A stretch of 64,000 nucleotides of DNA from Luteipulveratus flavus. Its GTDB lineage: Bacteria > Actinomycetota > Actinomycetes > Actinomycetales > Dermatophilaceae. Below the pieces are notes generated by a model. It ran no database searches and was not told the DNA's origin. It was given only the letters and a program-made list of their open reading frames with translations. The first letter of the stretch is position 1, and every line of letters begins with the position of its first letter. A program made the translations under genes and the position numbers. This document shows, piece after piece, positions 17,586-25,485 of the stretch. The DNA lies in the NCBI RefSeq assembly GCF_029439465.1, contig NZ_JAROAV010000001.1, forward strand, positions 1 to 64,000, read 5' to 3'.

Positions 17586-18023
17586 ATGCCCATCAAGCTC
17601 GAGAACGTCGCCATCGCCGTCCGCGACCTGGAGGAGACGATCGCCTTCTTCACCGACCTCGGGCTGACCGTGCTCGGCCGAGACGAGGTCAGCGGCGAGT
17701 GGACCGACACCGCGGTCGGCCTCGACGGCAACCACGCCAAGATCGCCATGCTCCAGACCCCGGACGGCCACGGTCGTCTCGAGCTCTTTGAGTACCTCCA
17801 CCCCGACGCGATCGAGACGGACCCGACGCGGCCCAACGAGATCGGGATGCACCGGGTGGCGTTCTCGGTGGACGACATCGACGAGGCCCTGGCGATCGCG
17901 GCGAAGCACGGCTGCCACCCGCTGCGGGGCGTGGCGACGTACGAGGACGTCTACAAGCTCACCTACGTGCGCGGCCCGAGCGGCATCATCGTGATGCTCG
18001 CCGAGGAGCTGAGGAAGGGCTGA
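17586..18023 (+). CDS. VOC-family (glyoxalase/bleomycin-resistance) protein (145 aa)
   Basis: Two beta-alpha-beta-beta-beta modules: IKLENVAIAVRDLEETIAFFTDLGLTVL and GMHRVAFSVDDIDEALAIA, with the end YVRGPSGIIVMLAEEL. Metal-ligand candidates are a His in the second module (MHRVAF) and the C-terminal Glu. ATG 17586 follows AGGGAG. Family members are dioxygenases, lyases or binding proteins; the substrate cannot be inferred. It converges with arsC, 14 nt away. Confidence 0.92.
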   Translation: MPIKLENVAIAVRDLEETIAFFTDLGLTVLGRDEVSGEWTDTAVGLDGNHAKIAMLQTPDGHGRLELFEYLHPDAIETDPTRPNEIGMHRVAFSVDDIDEALAIAAKHGCHPLRGVATYEDVYKLTYVRGPSGIIVMLAEELRKG

Positions 18024-18036
18024 CGCCGGCTGCCAG

Positions 18037-18453
18037 TCAGGGCGCCGGTGCGGTGTCGGTGGTGAGCTGGTCGACCAGGGCCTGGACGCGGGCCTTGATC
18101 TGGTCGCGGATGCCGCGGACGACGGACAGGTCCTGGCCGGCCGGATCGTCCAGGACCCAGTCCTCGTACCGCTTGCCGGGGTAGACGGGGCAGGTGTCGC
18201 CGCAGCCCATGGTGATGACGACGTCGGCCTGCCGCACGGTGTCGTCGACCAGTCGGGTCGGCGTCTCGCCGGTGATGTCGATACCGTCCTCGGCCATGGC
18301 CTGCACGGCGACGGGGTTGAGCCCGTCAGCGGGCGCGGAACCGGCCGACAGCACCTGGACGCGGTCGCCGGCCAGGTGGGTGAGGTACCCCGCGGCCATC
18401 TGGGAGCGGCCGGCGTTGTGGACGCAGACGAACAGCACGGTCGGGCGGGTCAT
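18037..18453 (-). CDS. arsC: Arsenate reductase, low-molecular-weight phosphatase type (138 aa)
   Basis: VLFVCVHNAGRSQMAAGYL holds the CX5R loop (C10) of the LMW-phosphatase/ArsC family; VITMGCGDTCPVYPG gives the further Cys residues used in thiol relay; YEDWVLDDPAGQ has the Asp region. It reduces arsenate to arsenite, with mycothiol or thioredoxin as expected electron donor in actinobacteria. ATG 18453 overlaps the aquaporin stop (ATGA). It is the last gene of arsR-aquaporin-arsC. Confidence 0.95.
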   Translation of the reverse strand: MTRPTVLFVCVHNAGRSQMAAGYLTHLAGDRVQVLSAGSAPADGLNPVAVQAMAEDGIDITGETPTRLVDDTVRQADVVITMGCGDTCPVYPGKRYEDWVLDDPAGQDLSVVRGIRDQIKARVQALVDQLTTDTAPAP

Positions 18454-19163
18454 GCGACGGTCTCCTCGGCGACGGTCTGGGCGGCGGCGGACTCCCCGGC
18501 GGGGGTGCGGGTCGGGTACAGCACGGACAGCAGGCCCAGGGCGGCCGCACCGCCGACCAGCTGGGCCAGGACGTACGGGACCACCGAGGCGGGAGAGATC
18601 CCGGCGAAGGTGTCGGTCAGGGTGCGGGCGATGGTCACGGCGGGGTTGGCGAAGCTGGTCGAGCTGGTGAACCAGTACGCGCCGACGATGTAGCCGGCCA
18701 CCGCGTACGCGACCTTGTCGCCGCGTCCTCCGCGGGTCGCTCCGCCGATGACCAGGACCAGCCCGGCGGTGGCGACGACCTCGCCGAGCAGGTGTCCGCC
18801 GGTGGCCCGGTGATGAGCGGCGATGCTGACGGCGGGCAGGTCGAACATGAGGTTGGCGACGAGGGCACCGGCCGCGCCGCCGAGCACCTGGGCGCCGATC
18901 AGGCCGATCGCGGCGGGGGTGTCGATCGCGCCGGTGACCCGGTCGAGCAGTGTCACGACCGGGTTGAACGCGGCCGAGACCGGCTGGAGCGCCAGGATCA
19001 GCGCGACGAGGACGGCGCCGGTCGCCAGGCTGTTCTGCAGCAGCTGCAGGCCGACGTCGCCCGGGGAGAGCCGGGTGGCCGCGATCCCCGACCCGATCAC
19101 GGCGGCGACGAGGACGCCGGTGCCGACGGCCTCGGCGACCAGGCGGCGGTGCAGCGCGGTCAC
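18450..19163 (-). CDS. MIP/aquaglyceroporin channel in ars operon (AqpS-like, 237 aa)
   Basis: Six hydrophobic helices with two half-helix motifs: FNPVVTLLDR (NPV in place of NPA) near residue 66 and FANPAVTIARTL near residue 187. This pattern and its place between arsR and arsC match the AqpS-type channels that let arsenite leave the cell down its gradient, replacing an ArsB/Acr3 pump. The GTG start overlaps the arsR stop (GTGA) and its stop overlaps arsC. The role in arsenite efflux is inferred from context. Confidence 0.9.
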   Translation of the reverse strand: MTALHRRLVAEAVGTGVLVAAVIGSGIAATRLSPGDVGLQLLQNSLATGAVLVALILALQPVSAAFNPVVTLLDRVTGAIDTPAAIGLIGAQVLGGAAGALVANLMFDLPAVSIAAHHRATGGHLLGEVVATAGLVLVIGGATRGGRGDKVAYAVAGYIVGAYWFTSSTSFANPAVTIARTLTDTFAGISPASVVPYVLAQLVGGAAALGLLSVLYPTRTPAGESAAAQTVAEETVA

Positions 19164-19519
19164 GGTGCGACGCCGCCGAGGACGCGGACCAGGTCACCGA
19201 GCGCGCCGGCGTTGATGCGGTAGTACACCCACACCCCGCGCTTCTCGCGGTCCAGCAGGCCGGCTTCGTGCAGCTGCTTGAGGTGGTGGCTGATGGTGGG
19301 CTGGGACAGCTCGAACGCGTCGTTCAGGTCGCACACGCACGCCTCCCCGTCGGTGTGCGAGGCCACCAGGGACAGCAGCCGCAGCCGGACCGGGTCGGCG
19401 ATCGCCTTCAGCAGCGGCATCACCGTCTCCGCCTGCTCCGCCGACAACGGCTCCCGGGTGACCGGTGAGCAGCAGGCGACCGCCTGCACGGGTGTCAGCT
19501 CCAGTGAAGACTTCGGCAT
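19160..19519 (-). CDS. arsR: ArsR-family As(III)-responsive repressor (119 aa)
   Basis: Winged-helix HTH: IADPVRLRLLSLVAS, then ACVCDLNDAFELSQPTISHHLKQLHEAGLL. The CVCDL motif in the DNA-recognition region is the classic ArsR arsenite site; an extra vicinal Cys pair lies in AVACCSPVTREPL near residue 17. ATG 19519 has no SD, and the AT-rich box AATATT ends 5 nt before it, suggesting a leaderless message. First gene of the operon; divergent from arsI, with two operator-like sites between. Confidence 0.94.
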   Translation of the reverse strand: MPKSSLELTPVQAVACCSPVTREPLSAEQAETVMPLLKAIADPVRLRLLSLVASHTDGEACVCDLNDAFELSQPTISHHLKQLHEAGLLDREKRGVWVYYRINAGALGDLVRVLGGVAP

Positions 19520-19527
19520 ACGTAAAT

Positions 19528-19543
19528 ATTGACAGATGTCGAT
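19528..19543. promoter_or_regulatory. ArsR operator-like site 1
   Basis: ATTGACAGATGTCGAT lies between the divergent arsR and arsI genes, next to the AT-rich arsR promoter. It matches site 2 (19564-19579, read on the other strand) in 12 of 16 positions and contains the inexact dyad usual for ArsR targets. Confidence 0.6.
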
Positions 19544-19563
19544 CGACGGTGGCAACGTCAGGC

Positions 19564-19579
19564 ATCGACACACATCAAT
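19564..19579. promoter_or_regulatory. ArsR operator-like site 2
   Basis: On the minus strand this reads ATTGATGTGTGTCGAT, a near copy of site 1 in opposite orientation. It lies 22 nt before arsI, just upstream of the arsI SD (GGAGG), so one repressor could control both directions. Confidence 0.6.
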
Positions 19580-19601
19580 GTCTAGTCGGAGGTCCCATCC
19601 C

Positions 19602-20066
19602 ATGTCCCGTGTCCAGCTCGCCCTCAACGTCGACGACCTGCAGGCCTCGATCGCCTTCTACTCCCGCCTCTTCGGCGTCGAGCCGGCCAAGACCCGCCCC
19701 GGCTACGCCAACTTCGTGGTCGAGGACCCCGCCCTGAAGCTGGTGCTGATGGAGAACCCCGGTCAGGGCGGCTCGATCAACCACCTCGGCGTCGAGGTCG
19801 CCGACGCCGGCACCGTCGATGCGGAGCAGATCCGCCTGGCCTCGCGCGGCATGGCCACCGTCGACGAGCGTGGCACCACCTGCTGCTACGCCCAGCAGGA
19901 CAAGTTCTGGGTCCAGGGCGCCCCCGACGGCGAGGCCTGGGAGATCTACACCGTGCTGGCCGACAGCCCCACCTTCCGCGCGCAGGACACCGAGCAGACG
20001 GCGGGGTGCTGCGGCACCCAGGAGAGCGTCGAGGTCACGGCGAGCGCCCCTGCGTCCTGCTGCTAG
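19602..20066 (+). CDS. arsI: ArsI/CadI-family VOC protein, probable C-As lyase (154 aa)
   Basis: VOC fold with the ArsI hallmarks: SRVQLALNVDDLQASIAFYSRLFG, H61 in INHLGVEV as metal ligand, and the vicinal pair C94-C95 in RGTTCCYAQQDKFWV used to bind trivalent organoarsenicals; EAWEIYTVL carries the last ligand. The C-terminus has more Cys pairs (AGCCGTQ, ASCC). ArsI cleaves the C-As bond of methylarsenite; CadI is the related cadmium-induced form. SD GGAGG 9 nt before ATG 19602. Divergent from arsR with shared operators. Confidence 0.92.
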   Translation: MSRVQLALNVDDLQASIAFYSRLFGVEPAKTRPGYANFVVEDPALKLVLMENPGQGGSINHLGVEVADAGTVDAEQIRLASRGMATVDERGTTCCYAQQDKFWVQGAPDGEAWEIYTVLADSPTFRAQDTEQTAGCCGTQESVEVTASAPASCC

Positions 20067-20095
20067 CGAGCCGCCGGCCAGGTCAGCGCGGCTCG
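20067..20095. terminator. Stem-loop between convergent arsI and qcrB
   Basis: CGAGCCGC (20067-20074) and GCGGCTCG (20088-20095) form an 8-bp stem with a 13-nt loop directly after the arsI stop and overlapping the last codons of qcrB. Likely a shared terminator; no U-tract. Confidence 0.4.
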
Positions 20096-21867
20096 TGGTC
20101 GCCATACGCGTGGCTCGTGCCGACCTCCTCGGCGCCGCCGTGCAGCTGGCCGCCGAACTCCTGCGGGTGGCTGTCCTCGACGGCCGCCGCCTCCAGGGCC
20201 TCGTACTCGCCGCGGTGGTGCGCCGCGGCCAGCTCGGCCGGGGTCACCGCCTCGATGCGGTCGGTGAACCAGAAGCCGGACAGCGCCGCGCGCAGTCGCT
20301 GCTTGGCCGCACCCATGCGACGGACGCCGTTGCCGTCGCTGCCCGCGGACAGCTCCAGCGGCCGGTTCGACTCGAACGCCACCAGGCGCCACCGGGTGTA
20401 CTCGTCCAGGGGCTCGTGCGCCTCGAAGAACCGGCCGTCCGCCGTCCGGACGATGCGACCGGTCTCGCGGCCGTGCAGCACCAGCTCGCGGTCGCGCCGC
20501 TGCAGGCTCAGGCAGAGGCGCTTGGTCACCCAGAACACCAGCGGCGGCAGCACCAGGCAGCTCAGCCGCATCAGGTTGGCCACGTCGTTGATCGACAGGT
20601 GCAGCTTGATCGCCATGATGTCGTTGGCCGAGGCGAAGAAGAGCACGACGTAGAAGCTCAGCGCGGCCATCCCGAGCGCGGTCCGGGTCGGCGCGTTGCG
20701 CGGACGGTCCAGGATGTGGTGCTCGCGCTTGTCACCGGTGATCCACGCCTCCAGGAACGGGTAGGCGCCGGCGATGGTGAACAGCACCGGGATCAGCGCG
20801 ATGGCGCCGAGGAAGATGTTGAAGCTCCAGGTGCGTCCGAGCAGGTCGAACTCCAGGAAGCCCGGCAGCAGTCGTAGCGCTCCGTCGGCGAAGCCCATGT
20901 ACCAGTCGGGCTGCGAGCCGGCCGTGACCTGCGTCGGCTCGTACGGCCCGTACGCCCAGATCGGGTTGATCGTGACCAGGCCGGCCACCAGCGCGGTGAT
21001 GCCGAAGACCACGGAGAAGAACCCACCGGCCTTGGCGATGTAGACCGGCATCATCGGAAAGCCGACGACGTTCTTCTCGCTGCGCCCCGGCCCCGGGTAC
21101 TGGGTGTGCTTGTGGACGATGACCAGGATGATGTGCGCGGTGAACAGGGCGACGATGATCGCCGGCAGCAGGAGCACGTGGACGGTGAACAGGCGGGGGA
21201 TGAGCGCCTCTCCGGGGAACCCGCCGCCGAACACCGCGTACGAGATGTAGGACCCCAGCACCGGGATCGAGAGCATGAACCCCTGCGCCGCCCGCAGCCC
21301 GGTGCCCGACAGCAGGTCGTCCGGCAGCGAGTAGCCGGCGAACCCCTCGATCATCGACAGCATCAGCAGCGTCAGACCGATGATCCAGTTGATCTCGCGC
21401 GGCTTGCGGAATGCGCCGGTGAAGAACACCCGGCACATGTGCACGAGGATCGCGGCCAGGAAGAACAGGGCGGCCCAGTGATGGATCTGTCGCACGATCA
21501 GCCCGCCGCGTACCTCGTAGGAGATGTCGACGGTCGAGGCGTACGCCTGCGACATCGAGATCCCCTTCAGCGGCTCGTAGCTGCCGTTGTAGACCGTCTC
21601 GCCGGCGCTCGGGACGTACCAGAAGGTCAGGAAGGTGCCCGTCAGCAGCAGGATGACCAGGGAGTACATGGCGATCTCGCCGAGCATGAAGGACCAGTGG
21701 TCGGGGAAGACCTTGCGCATCAGGTAGCGGAAGCCCTTGGCGGTGCCCGTGCGTTCGTCCGCCCAGCTCGCGACCGCCGAAACCGCCCCACCTCCTCGGC
21801 GGGGTGGGCTCGTGTCGTCGTCTCCACGCAATGCGTCGGCGCTGCGCGTACCGCTCTGACTGCTCAT
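20083..21867 (-). CDS. qcrB: Cytochrome bc1 complex cytochrome b subunit (QcrB), orphan copy (594 aa)
   Basis: Complete actinobacterial cytochrome b. Heme-ligand His pairs are in VRQIHHWAALFFLAAILVHM and in FTVHVLLLPAIIVALFTAHI; the Qo-site motif is PDWY (SQPDWYMGF). Eight or so transmembrane helices and a long charged C-terminal tail (~170 aa) are seen. SD AGGAG precedes ATG 21867. No qcrC, qcrA or cta oxidase genes are in the window; instead it lies behind a hydrolase and a PPOX gene. It may be an extra copy that swaps into the bc1-aa3 complex, or the complex may be encoded apart. Confidence 0.95.
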   Translation of the reverse strand: MSSQSGTRSADALRGDDDTSPPRRGGGAVSAVASWADERTGTAKGFRYLMRKVFPDHWSFMLGEIAMYSLVILLLTGTFLTFWYVPSAGETVYNGSYEPLKGISMSQAYASTVDISYEVRGGLIVRQIHHWAALFFLAAILVHMCRVFFTGAFRKPREINWIIGLTLLMLSMIEGFAGYSLPDDLLSGTGLRAAQGFMLSIPVLGSYISYAVFGGGFPGEALIPRLFTVHVLLLPAIIVALFTAHIILVIVHKHTQYPGPGRSEKNVVGFPMMPVYIAKAGGFFSVVFGITALVAGLVTINPIWAYGPYEPTQVTAGSQPDWYMGFADGALRLLPGFLEFDLLGRTWSFNIFLGAIALIPVLFTIAGAYPFLEAWITGDKREHHILDRPRNAPTRTALGMAALSFYVVLFFASANDIMAIKLHLSINDVANLMRLSCLVLPPLVFWVTKRLCLSLQRRDRELVLHGRETGRIVRTADGRFFEAHEPLDEYTRWRLVAFESNRPLELSAGSDGNGVRRMGAAKQRLRAALSGFWFTDRIEAVTPAELAAAHHRGEYEALEAAAVEDSHPQEFGGQLHGGAEEVGTSHAYGDHEPR

Positions 21868-21878
21868 TGCTGCTCCTA

Positions 21879-22736
21879 CTACGCGAGGTAGAGGCCGCTC
21901 ACGCTGGGGACGCGAGCGGATGCAGCGGGGGGACCTTCATCGTGCCTCCGCCGAGCCCGTAAGGGAAGGGGGCAGCGGGCGAGCCAGTCGACGAGCAGGG
22001 CCCCCAGCAGGTCGGGGCGTTCGTGGGGCAGTGCGTGGGCGGCGCCGTCCACGACGGCGACCGAGGCCTGCGGGTACTCCTCGACCAGGTCGGCGGCGGC
22101 GGCGTATCCGACGGTCGAGTCCTGCCGGCCCGCCACGACCAGGACCGGGCGGTCGAACCCGGCGGCGTCCGGCATGGTCAGGTCCCAGCGCGCACCGATC
22201 CGCTCCATGGCGTCCGGATCGACCAGCGCCGCCGCGGGCGCGACGAACCGCTCGTACCGGTCCAGCATCTGCGGGGTCTGCTGCACGAAGTAGCCGCGGA
22301 ACTCCTCGTCACCCAGGTCCGCCGCCACCACGGGACGATGCTCCGGGATGTCGCGCGCCTCGGGCAGCAGGGGACAGACGAGGGCGAGCCCGGCGACGGC
22401 GTCCGGCCGCCGGGCGGCGAAGCCCCGGGCGTAGTACGCACCCGCAGAGTGGCCGGCCAGCAGCACCGGCTCGGATCCGGCGACGTCGGCGGCGAACCCG
22501 ACCAGCGTGTCCAGGACGTCGTCGGCGCTCGCGACCGAGGCCGGCGCGGGCGTACGACCCATGCTGGGCAGATCGGGGTACAGGCGCCGGAAGCCCCCGA
22601 CCGTCGCCAGCGCCGGCTCGAAGCACGCCTCCACCTCGCGGTGGTCGACGCCCGCCCCGTGCAGCACCAGCAGCGGCATGCCGTCGCCGTGCTCGACGTA
22701 GTGCACGGGCACCTGCCCGACCTGACTCTGCTTCAT
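21879..22736 (-). CDS. Alpha/beta-fold hydrolase (285 aa)
   Basis: LLVLHGAGVDHREV (oxyanion region), LLAGHSAGAYYARGF with nucleophile Ser in G-H-S-A-G, and ending with DGAAHALPHERPDLL (catalytic His). The Asp is likely in VVAGRQDSTVG. The last ~30 residues (CPLPLRARRRHDEGPPAAS...) are Arg/Pro-rich and not typical. In another frame the same DNA encodes a 13-codon ORF with its own GGAGG SD (21899-21940), ending 31 nt before qcrB. ATG 22736; the stop is 11 nt before qcrB, so co-transcription is likely. Esterase or lactonase activity of unknown substrate. Confidence 0.9.
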   Translation of the reverse strand: MKQSQVGQVPVHYVEHGDGMPLLVLHGAGVDHREVEACFEPALATVGGFRRLYPDLPSMGRTPAPASVASADDVLDTLVGFAADVAGSEPVLLAGHSAGAYYARGFAARRPDAVAGLALVCPLLPEARDIPEHRPVVAADLGDEEFRGYFVQQTPQMLDRYERFVAPAAALVDPDAMERIGARWDLTMPDAAGFDRPVLVVAGRQDSTVGYAAAADLVEEYPQASVAVVDGAAHALPHERPDLLGALLVDWLARCPLPLRARRRHDEGPPAASARVPSVSGLYLA

Positions 22737-22740
22737 GCAC

Positions 22741-23199
22741 TCACCGCGGGACCGGCGCGCGCTGGTCGACCTCGGCGTCCTGGTCGAGCACCCACGCGTC
22801 GGAGATCTCGGCGACGTACAGCCGCAGGCGGGCGGCGGCGGTGAGGCGCTCGCGGGTGAACCCACCGAGGTTCTGCGCCAGCGAGCGCCGGTTGAGGACC
22901 TCCAGTCCGTGGTCGAGCTGGTCGTCCGGGCACTGCTGCGCTCGCGCCGTCGCGTAGAACGCCGCCCCGTTGTTCGGGACGACAGTGCTGTCGAACACCG
23001 TGAGCGCGATCTGCGGCCGCTGCTCGACCAGCAGCGAGTGCCGGGAACCGGGCCACGACACCCAGAAGAGTCGGTCCAGCCCCTCGGCCGCGAACCACAC
23101 CGGCGTGGCCCACGGGCTGCCGTCGGCATCGGCCGTGGCCAGCACGACGTAGGAGGTGCTGGCCAGGATCTGGCGGGCGTGCGCGTTGTTGTCGGTCAT
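22741..23199 (-). CDS. Pyridoxamine 5'-phosphate oxidase-like (PPOX) flavin-binding protein (152 aa)
   Basis: Split-barrel FMN/F420-binding fold: ILASTSYVVLATADADGSPWATPVWFAA, the usual start of the family, then LFWVSWPGSRHSLLVEQRPQIALTVFD. SD GGAAGGG before ATG 23199. It is 4 nt upstream of the hydrolase gene and begins the PPOX-hydrolase-qcrB run. Members bind FMN, F420 or heme; the substrate is unknown. Confidence 0.92.
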   Translation of the reverse strand: MTDNNAHARQILASTSYVVLATADADGSPWATPVWFAAEGLDRLFWVSWPGSRHSLLVEQRPQIALTVFDSTVVPNNGAAFYATARAQQCPDDQLDHGLEVLNRRSLAQNLGGFTRERLTAAARLRLYVAEISDAWVLDQDAEVDQRAPVPR

Positions 23200-23358
23200 G
23201 GGCGCACCCTTCCCGGGAGGCGGGACAACGACGTACCGCCGACTCTCCCAGGTGCCCACCCGGGTCGGCCAGGGGCGCGCCCGGTGATGCTGCCTGGACG
23301 ACGTCGTCCGGGATGCCCTGCCGTTCATGCGGCGCGACACGTCACCGGACACACCCTT

Positions 23359-23490
23359 CGCTGGTCGAGCCGGGGCGAGGCGCCGGCCGAGACCCGCGTC
23401 GAAACCCGGTCTGTCGTGCGCCGGCTCTCCCCGTGCGTCACCAGGTTTCGACTCGGCCCTCCGCTGCGCTCCGGGCCGGCTCAACCAGCG
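23359..23490. repeat. Inverted pair of dispersed repeats (copies C and B)
   Basis: Copy B (23444-23490) is almost identical to copy A at 19-63. Copy C (23359-23406) is a diverged version on the opposite strand (CGCTGGTCGAGCCGG ... GTCGAAACC). The two face each other across ~37 nt and could fold into a long imperfect hairpin, like a small non-autonomous mobile element. This and the following tandem repeats fill the otherwise empty stretch 23200-23604; I see no gene there. Confidence 0.6.
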
Positions 23491-23555
23491 GAGGGGTGGG
23501 TCAACCCGCGGAGGGGTGGCTCAACCCCGAGGGGTGGCTCAACGAGCGGAGGGGC
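23478..23555. repeat. Four tandem ~20-nt repeats (GGCTCAACCAGCGGAGGGGT)
   Basis: Units start at 23478, 23498, 23518 (18 nt) and 23536, each GG(C/G)TCAAC...GAGGGG(T/C). The first unit is the tail of dispersed repeat copy B, so the array looks like slippage expansion of the element's end. It lies 50 nt upstream of the ABC exporter gene at 23605. Confidence 0.75.
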
Positions 23556-23604
23556 GGAAACGTGGTCGCGGAGGTCGGCCTGCGACTCGTAGGCTCGTCG
23601 AGCC

Positions 23605-25485
23605 ATGCGTGACTTCCCGCCCTCCGTGACGACGTTCTGGTCCCCCGAGGGCGAGCGCGCCGGTAGCCCTCCCGACACCCGCAGCCCGTTCCGGTTCCTG
23701 CTCTGGATGCTGCGGTTCCAGGGTGGACTGGTCGCCGTCGGCACGGCGTTCGGCGTCCTGTGGCAGCTGCCGCTGATCGCCGGGCCCTGGGTCTTCGGCC
23801 GGTCGATCGACGCCGGCATCGTCGGCGACGACCCGTCCGCCGTCGCGGTCGGCGCTGTCGTCCTGCTGCTGCTCACCCTCGTCGGCGCGGCGTTCGGCAT
23901 CGCACTGCACACCCTCGTCGTCCGCACCTGGCTGATCAGCCTGTACGGCACGACCAAGATGGTGACCCGCAAGGCCGCGCAGATGGGTCACGTCCTGCCG
24001 CGACGCTCGCCCACCGGTGAGATCCTCAGCGTCGCCTCCAGCGACTCCGACGAGTTCGGCGCGATGACAGAGATCATCGCCCGCGCAGGCTCCCAGGTCG
24101 TCTCCTTCCTCGCGGTCGCGGCCATCGTGATGTGGACCTCGCCGGTGATGGGCGCGACCGTCCTGCTCGCCGCGCCCGTGCTGGTCGGTGTGGCGCTGCC
24201 GTTCCTGCGGCCGCTGCACCGGCGCCAGGAGCTGGAGCGCAACCGCAACTCCGAACTGACGTCGATGGCGACCGACATCGTCGCCGGCCTGCGGATCCTG
24301 CGCGGCATCGGCGGCGAGCGCACCTTCGGCCGCAACTACGCGACGCAGTCCCGCAGCGCCCGGGAAGCCGGTGTGTCCGCGGGCATCTGGCAGGCGGTCA
24401 TCGAGGCCCTCGGCGTGCTGTTCTCCGGCGTCTTCCTGGTGCTCCTGCTGTGGCTCGGCACCCACGAGGTCCTCGCCGGCCGGCTCACCATCGGCGAGCT
24501 CGTCAGCTTCCTCGGGTACGGCCTGTACCTCATCGGTCCCATCCGGACCTTCTTCGAGTTCGCGCAGAAGATCACCCGCGCGATGGTCAGCGCGCGCAAG
24601 GCGATCGCCATCTTCGAGTCCGCCCCGCCGTGGAGCGACCGCGAGGAGCCGCTCCGCCTCGATCCGTCGGCCGCCCTGTCCGACGGGCTCACCGGGTTCA
24701 CGGCCCGGCCGGGCCAGCTGACCGTCGTCGTCAGCGCCGCGCCGGAGGAGTCGGCGCGGCTGGCCGACCGCCTCGGCCGGTACCTGCCCGCCGACACCGA
24801 ACCCGTGAGCGAGGAGCCGGAGCACGGGCTCAAGGGACGCGCCGCACGCCGGGCGCAGTCCGAGCGCGCCCGGCGACGTGCCGAGATCGCCGCCCGCGAC
24901 GCCGAGCGCACCCGCGGCCCGTGGGGTGCGAGCCTCGGCACCGTCGACCTCGCGGACGCCGCGCTCGCCGACGTCCGCCGTACCGTCCTGGTCAGCGACA
25001 CCGGCAGCCAGCTGTTCGCCGGCACCCTGCAGGACGCGATCGACCCGCACCGCCGGCTCACCCGGGCTCAGGCGGAGGAGGCGCTACGGACGGCGAACGC
25101 CGAGGACGTGTACGACGCCATGCCCGGCGGCTGGCAGGGCGTGCTCGACGAGCGTGGCCGTGGTCTGTCCGGCGGACAGCGGCAGCGGGTGGTCCTCGCT
25201 CGCGCGCTCGCCGCCGACGCGCCCGTCCTCGTCCTCGTCGAGCCGACGTCCGCGGTGGACGCCCACACGGAGGCGCGGATCGCCGAGCGCGTCGCCGAGC
25301 TGCGGCGCGGGCGGACGACGATCGTCTGCACCGTCTCGCCGCTGTGGCTGCACCACGCCGACCACGTCGTCCTGCTCGCGGACGACGAGGTGGTCACCGA
25401 GGGCCGGCACCACGACCTGCTGGGCGGCGACCCGGCATACCGGGCCGTGGTCGCCCGCACGATCGAGGGGGAGCTGCAGGCATGA
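23605..25485 (+). CDS. ABC exporter half-transporter with degenerate ATP site (626 aa)
   Basis: A six-helix transmembrane domain (residues ~30-320; TSPVMGATVLLAAPVLVGVAL, LFSGVFLVLLLWLGTHEVLAG) is followed by a nucleotide-binding domain that lacks a Walker A: where GxxGxGKS/T is expected it has VVVSAAPEESARLADRLGRY. The signature LSGGQRQRVVLARAL is intact; Walker B has Val for Asp in LVLVEPTSAVD, though the Glu remains. A charged insert (~residues 400-435) sits in the NBD. It must pair with the next gene, overlapped by ATGA, which has a good Walker A but a poor signature. Multidrug or lipid export is typical of such heterodimers. Confidence 0.93.
   Translation: MRDFPPSVTTFWSPEGERAGSPPDTRSPFRFLLWMLRFQGGLVAVGTAFGVLWQLPLIAGPWVFGRSIDAGIVGDDPSAVAVGAVVLLLLTLVGAAFGIALHTLVVRTWLISLYGTTKMVTRKAAQMGHVLPRRSPTGEILSVASSDSDEFGAMTEIIARAGSQVVSFLAVAAIVMWTSPVMGATVLLAAPVLVGVALPFLRPLHRRQELERNRNSELTSMATDIVAGLRILRGIGGERTFGRNYATQSRSAREAGVSAGIWQAVIEALGVLFSGVFLVLLLWLGTHEVLAGRLTIGELVSFLGYGLYLIGPIRTFFEFAQKITRAMVSARKAIAIFESAPPWSDREEPLRLDPSAALSDGLTGFTARPGQLTVVVSAAPEESARLADRLGRYLPADTEPVSEEPEHGLKGRAARRAQSERARRRAEIAARDAERTRGPWGASLGTVDLADAALADVRRTVLVSDTGSQLFAGTLQDAIDPHRRLTRAQAEEALRTANAEDVYDAMPGGWQGVLDERGRGLSGGQRQRVVLARALAADAPVLVLVEPTSAVDAHTEARIAERVAELRRGRTTIVCTVSPLWLHHADHVVLLADDEVVTEGRHHDLLGGDPAYRAVVARTIEGELQA

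Noticed and set aside
23478-23555. CRISPR-like tandem units
   Set aside because: The units are contiguous, without unique spacers, only ~20 nt long and four in number; they derive from the tail of a dispersed repeat. No cas genes are near.
23539-25050. 503-codon minus-strand ORF with Asp/Glu/Arg-rich product
   Set aside because: Shadow of the ABC exporter gene and the repeat nest; no start signal or family.
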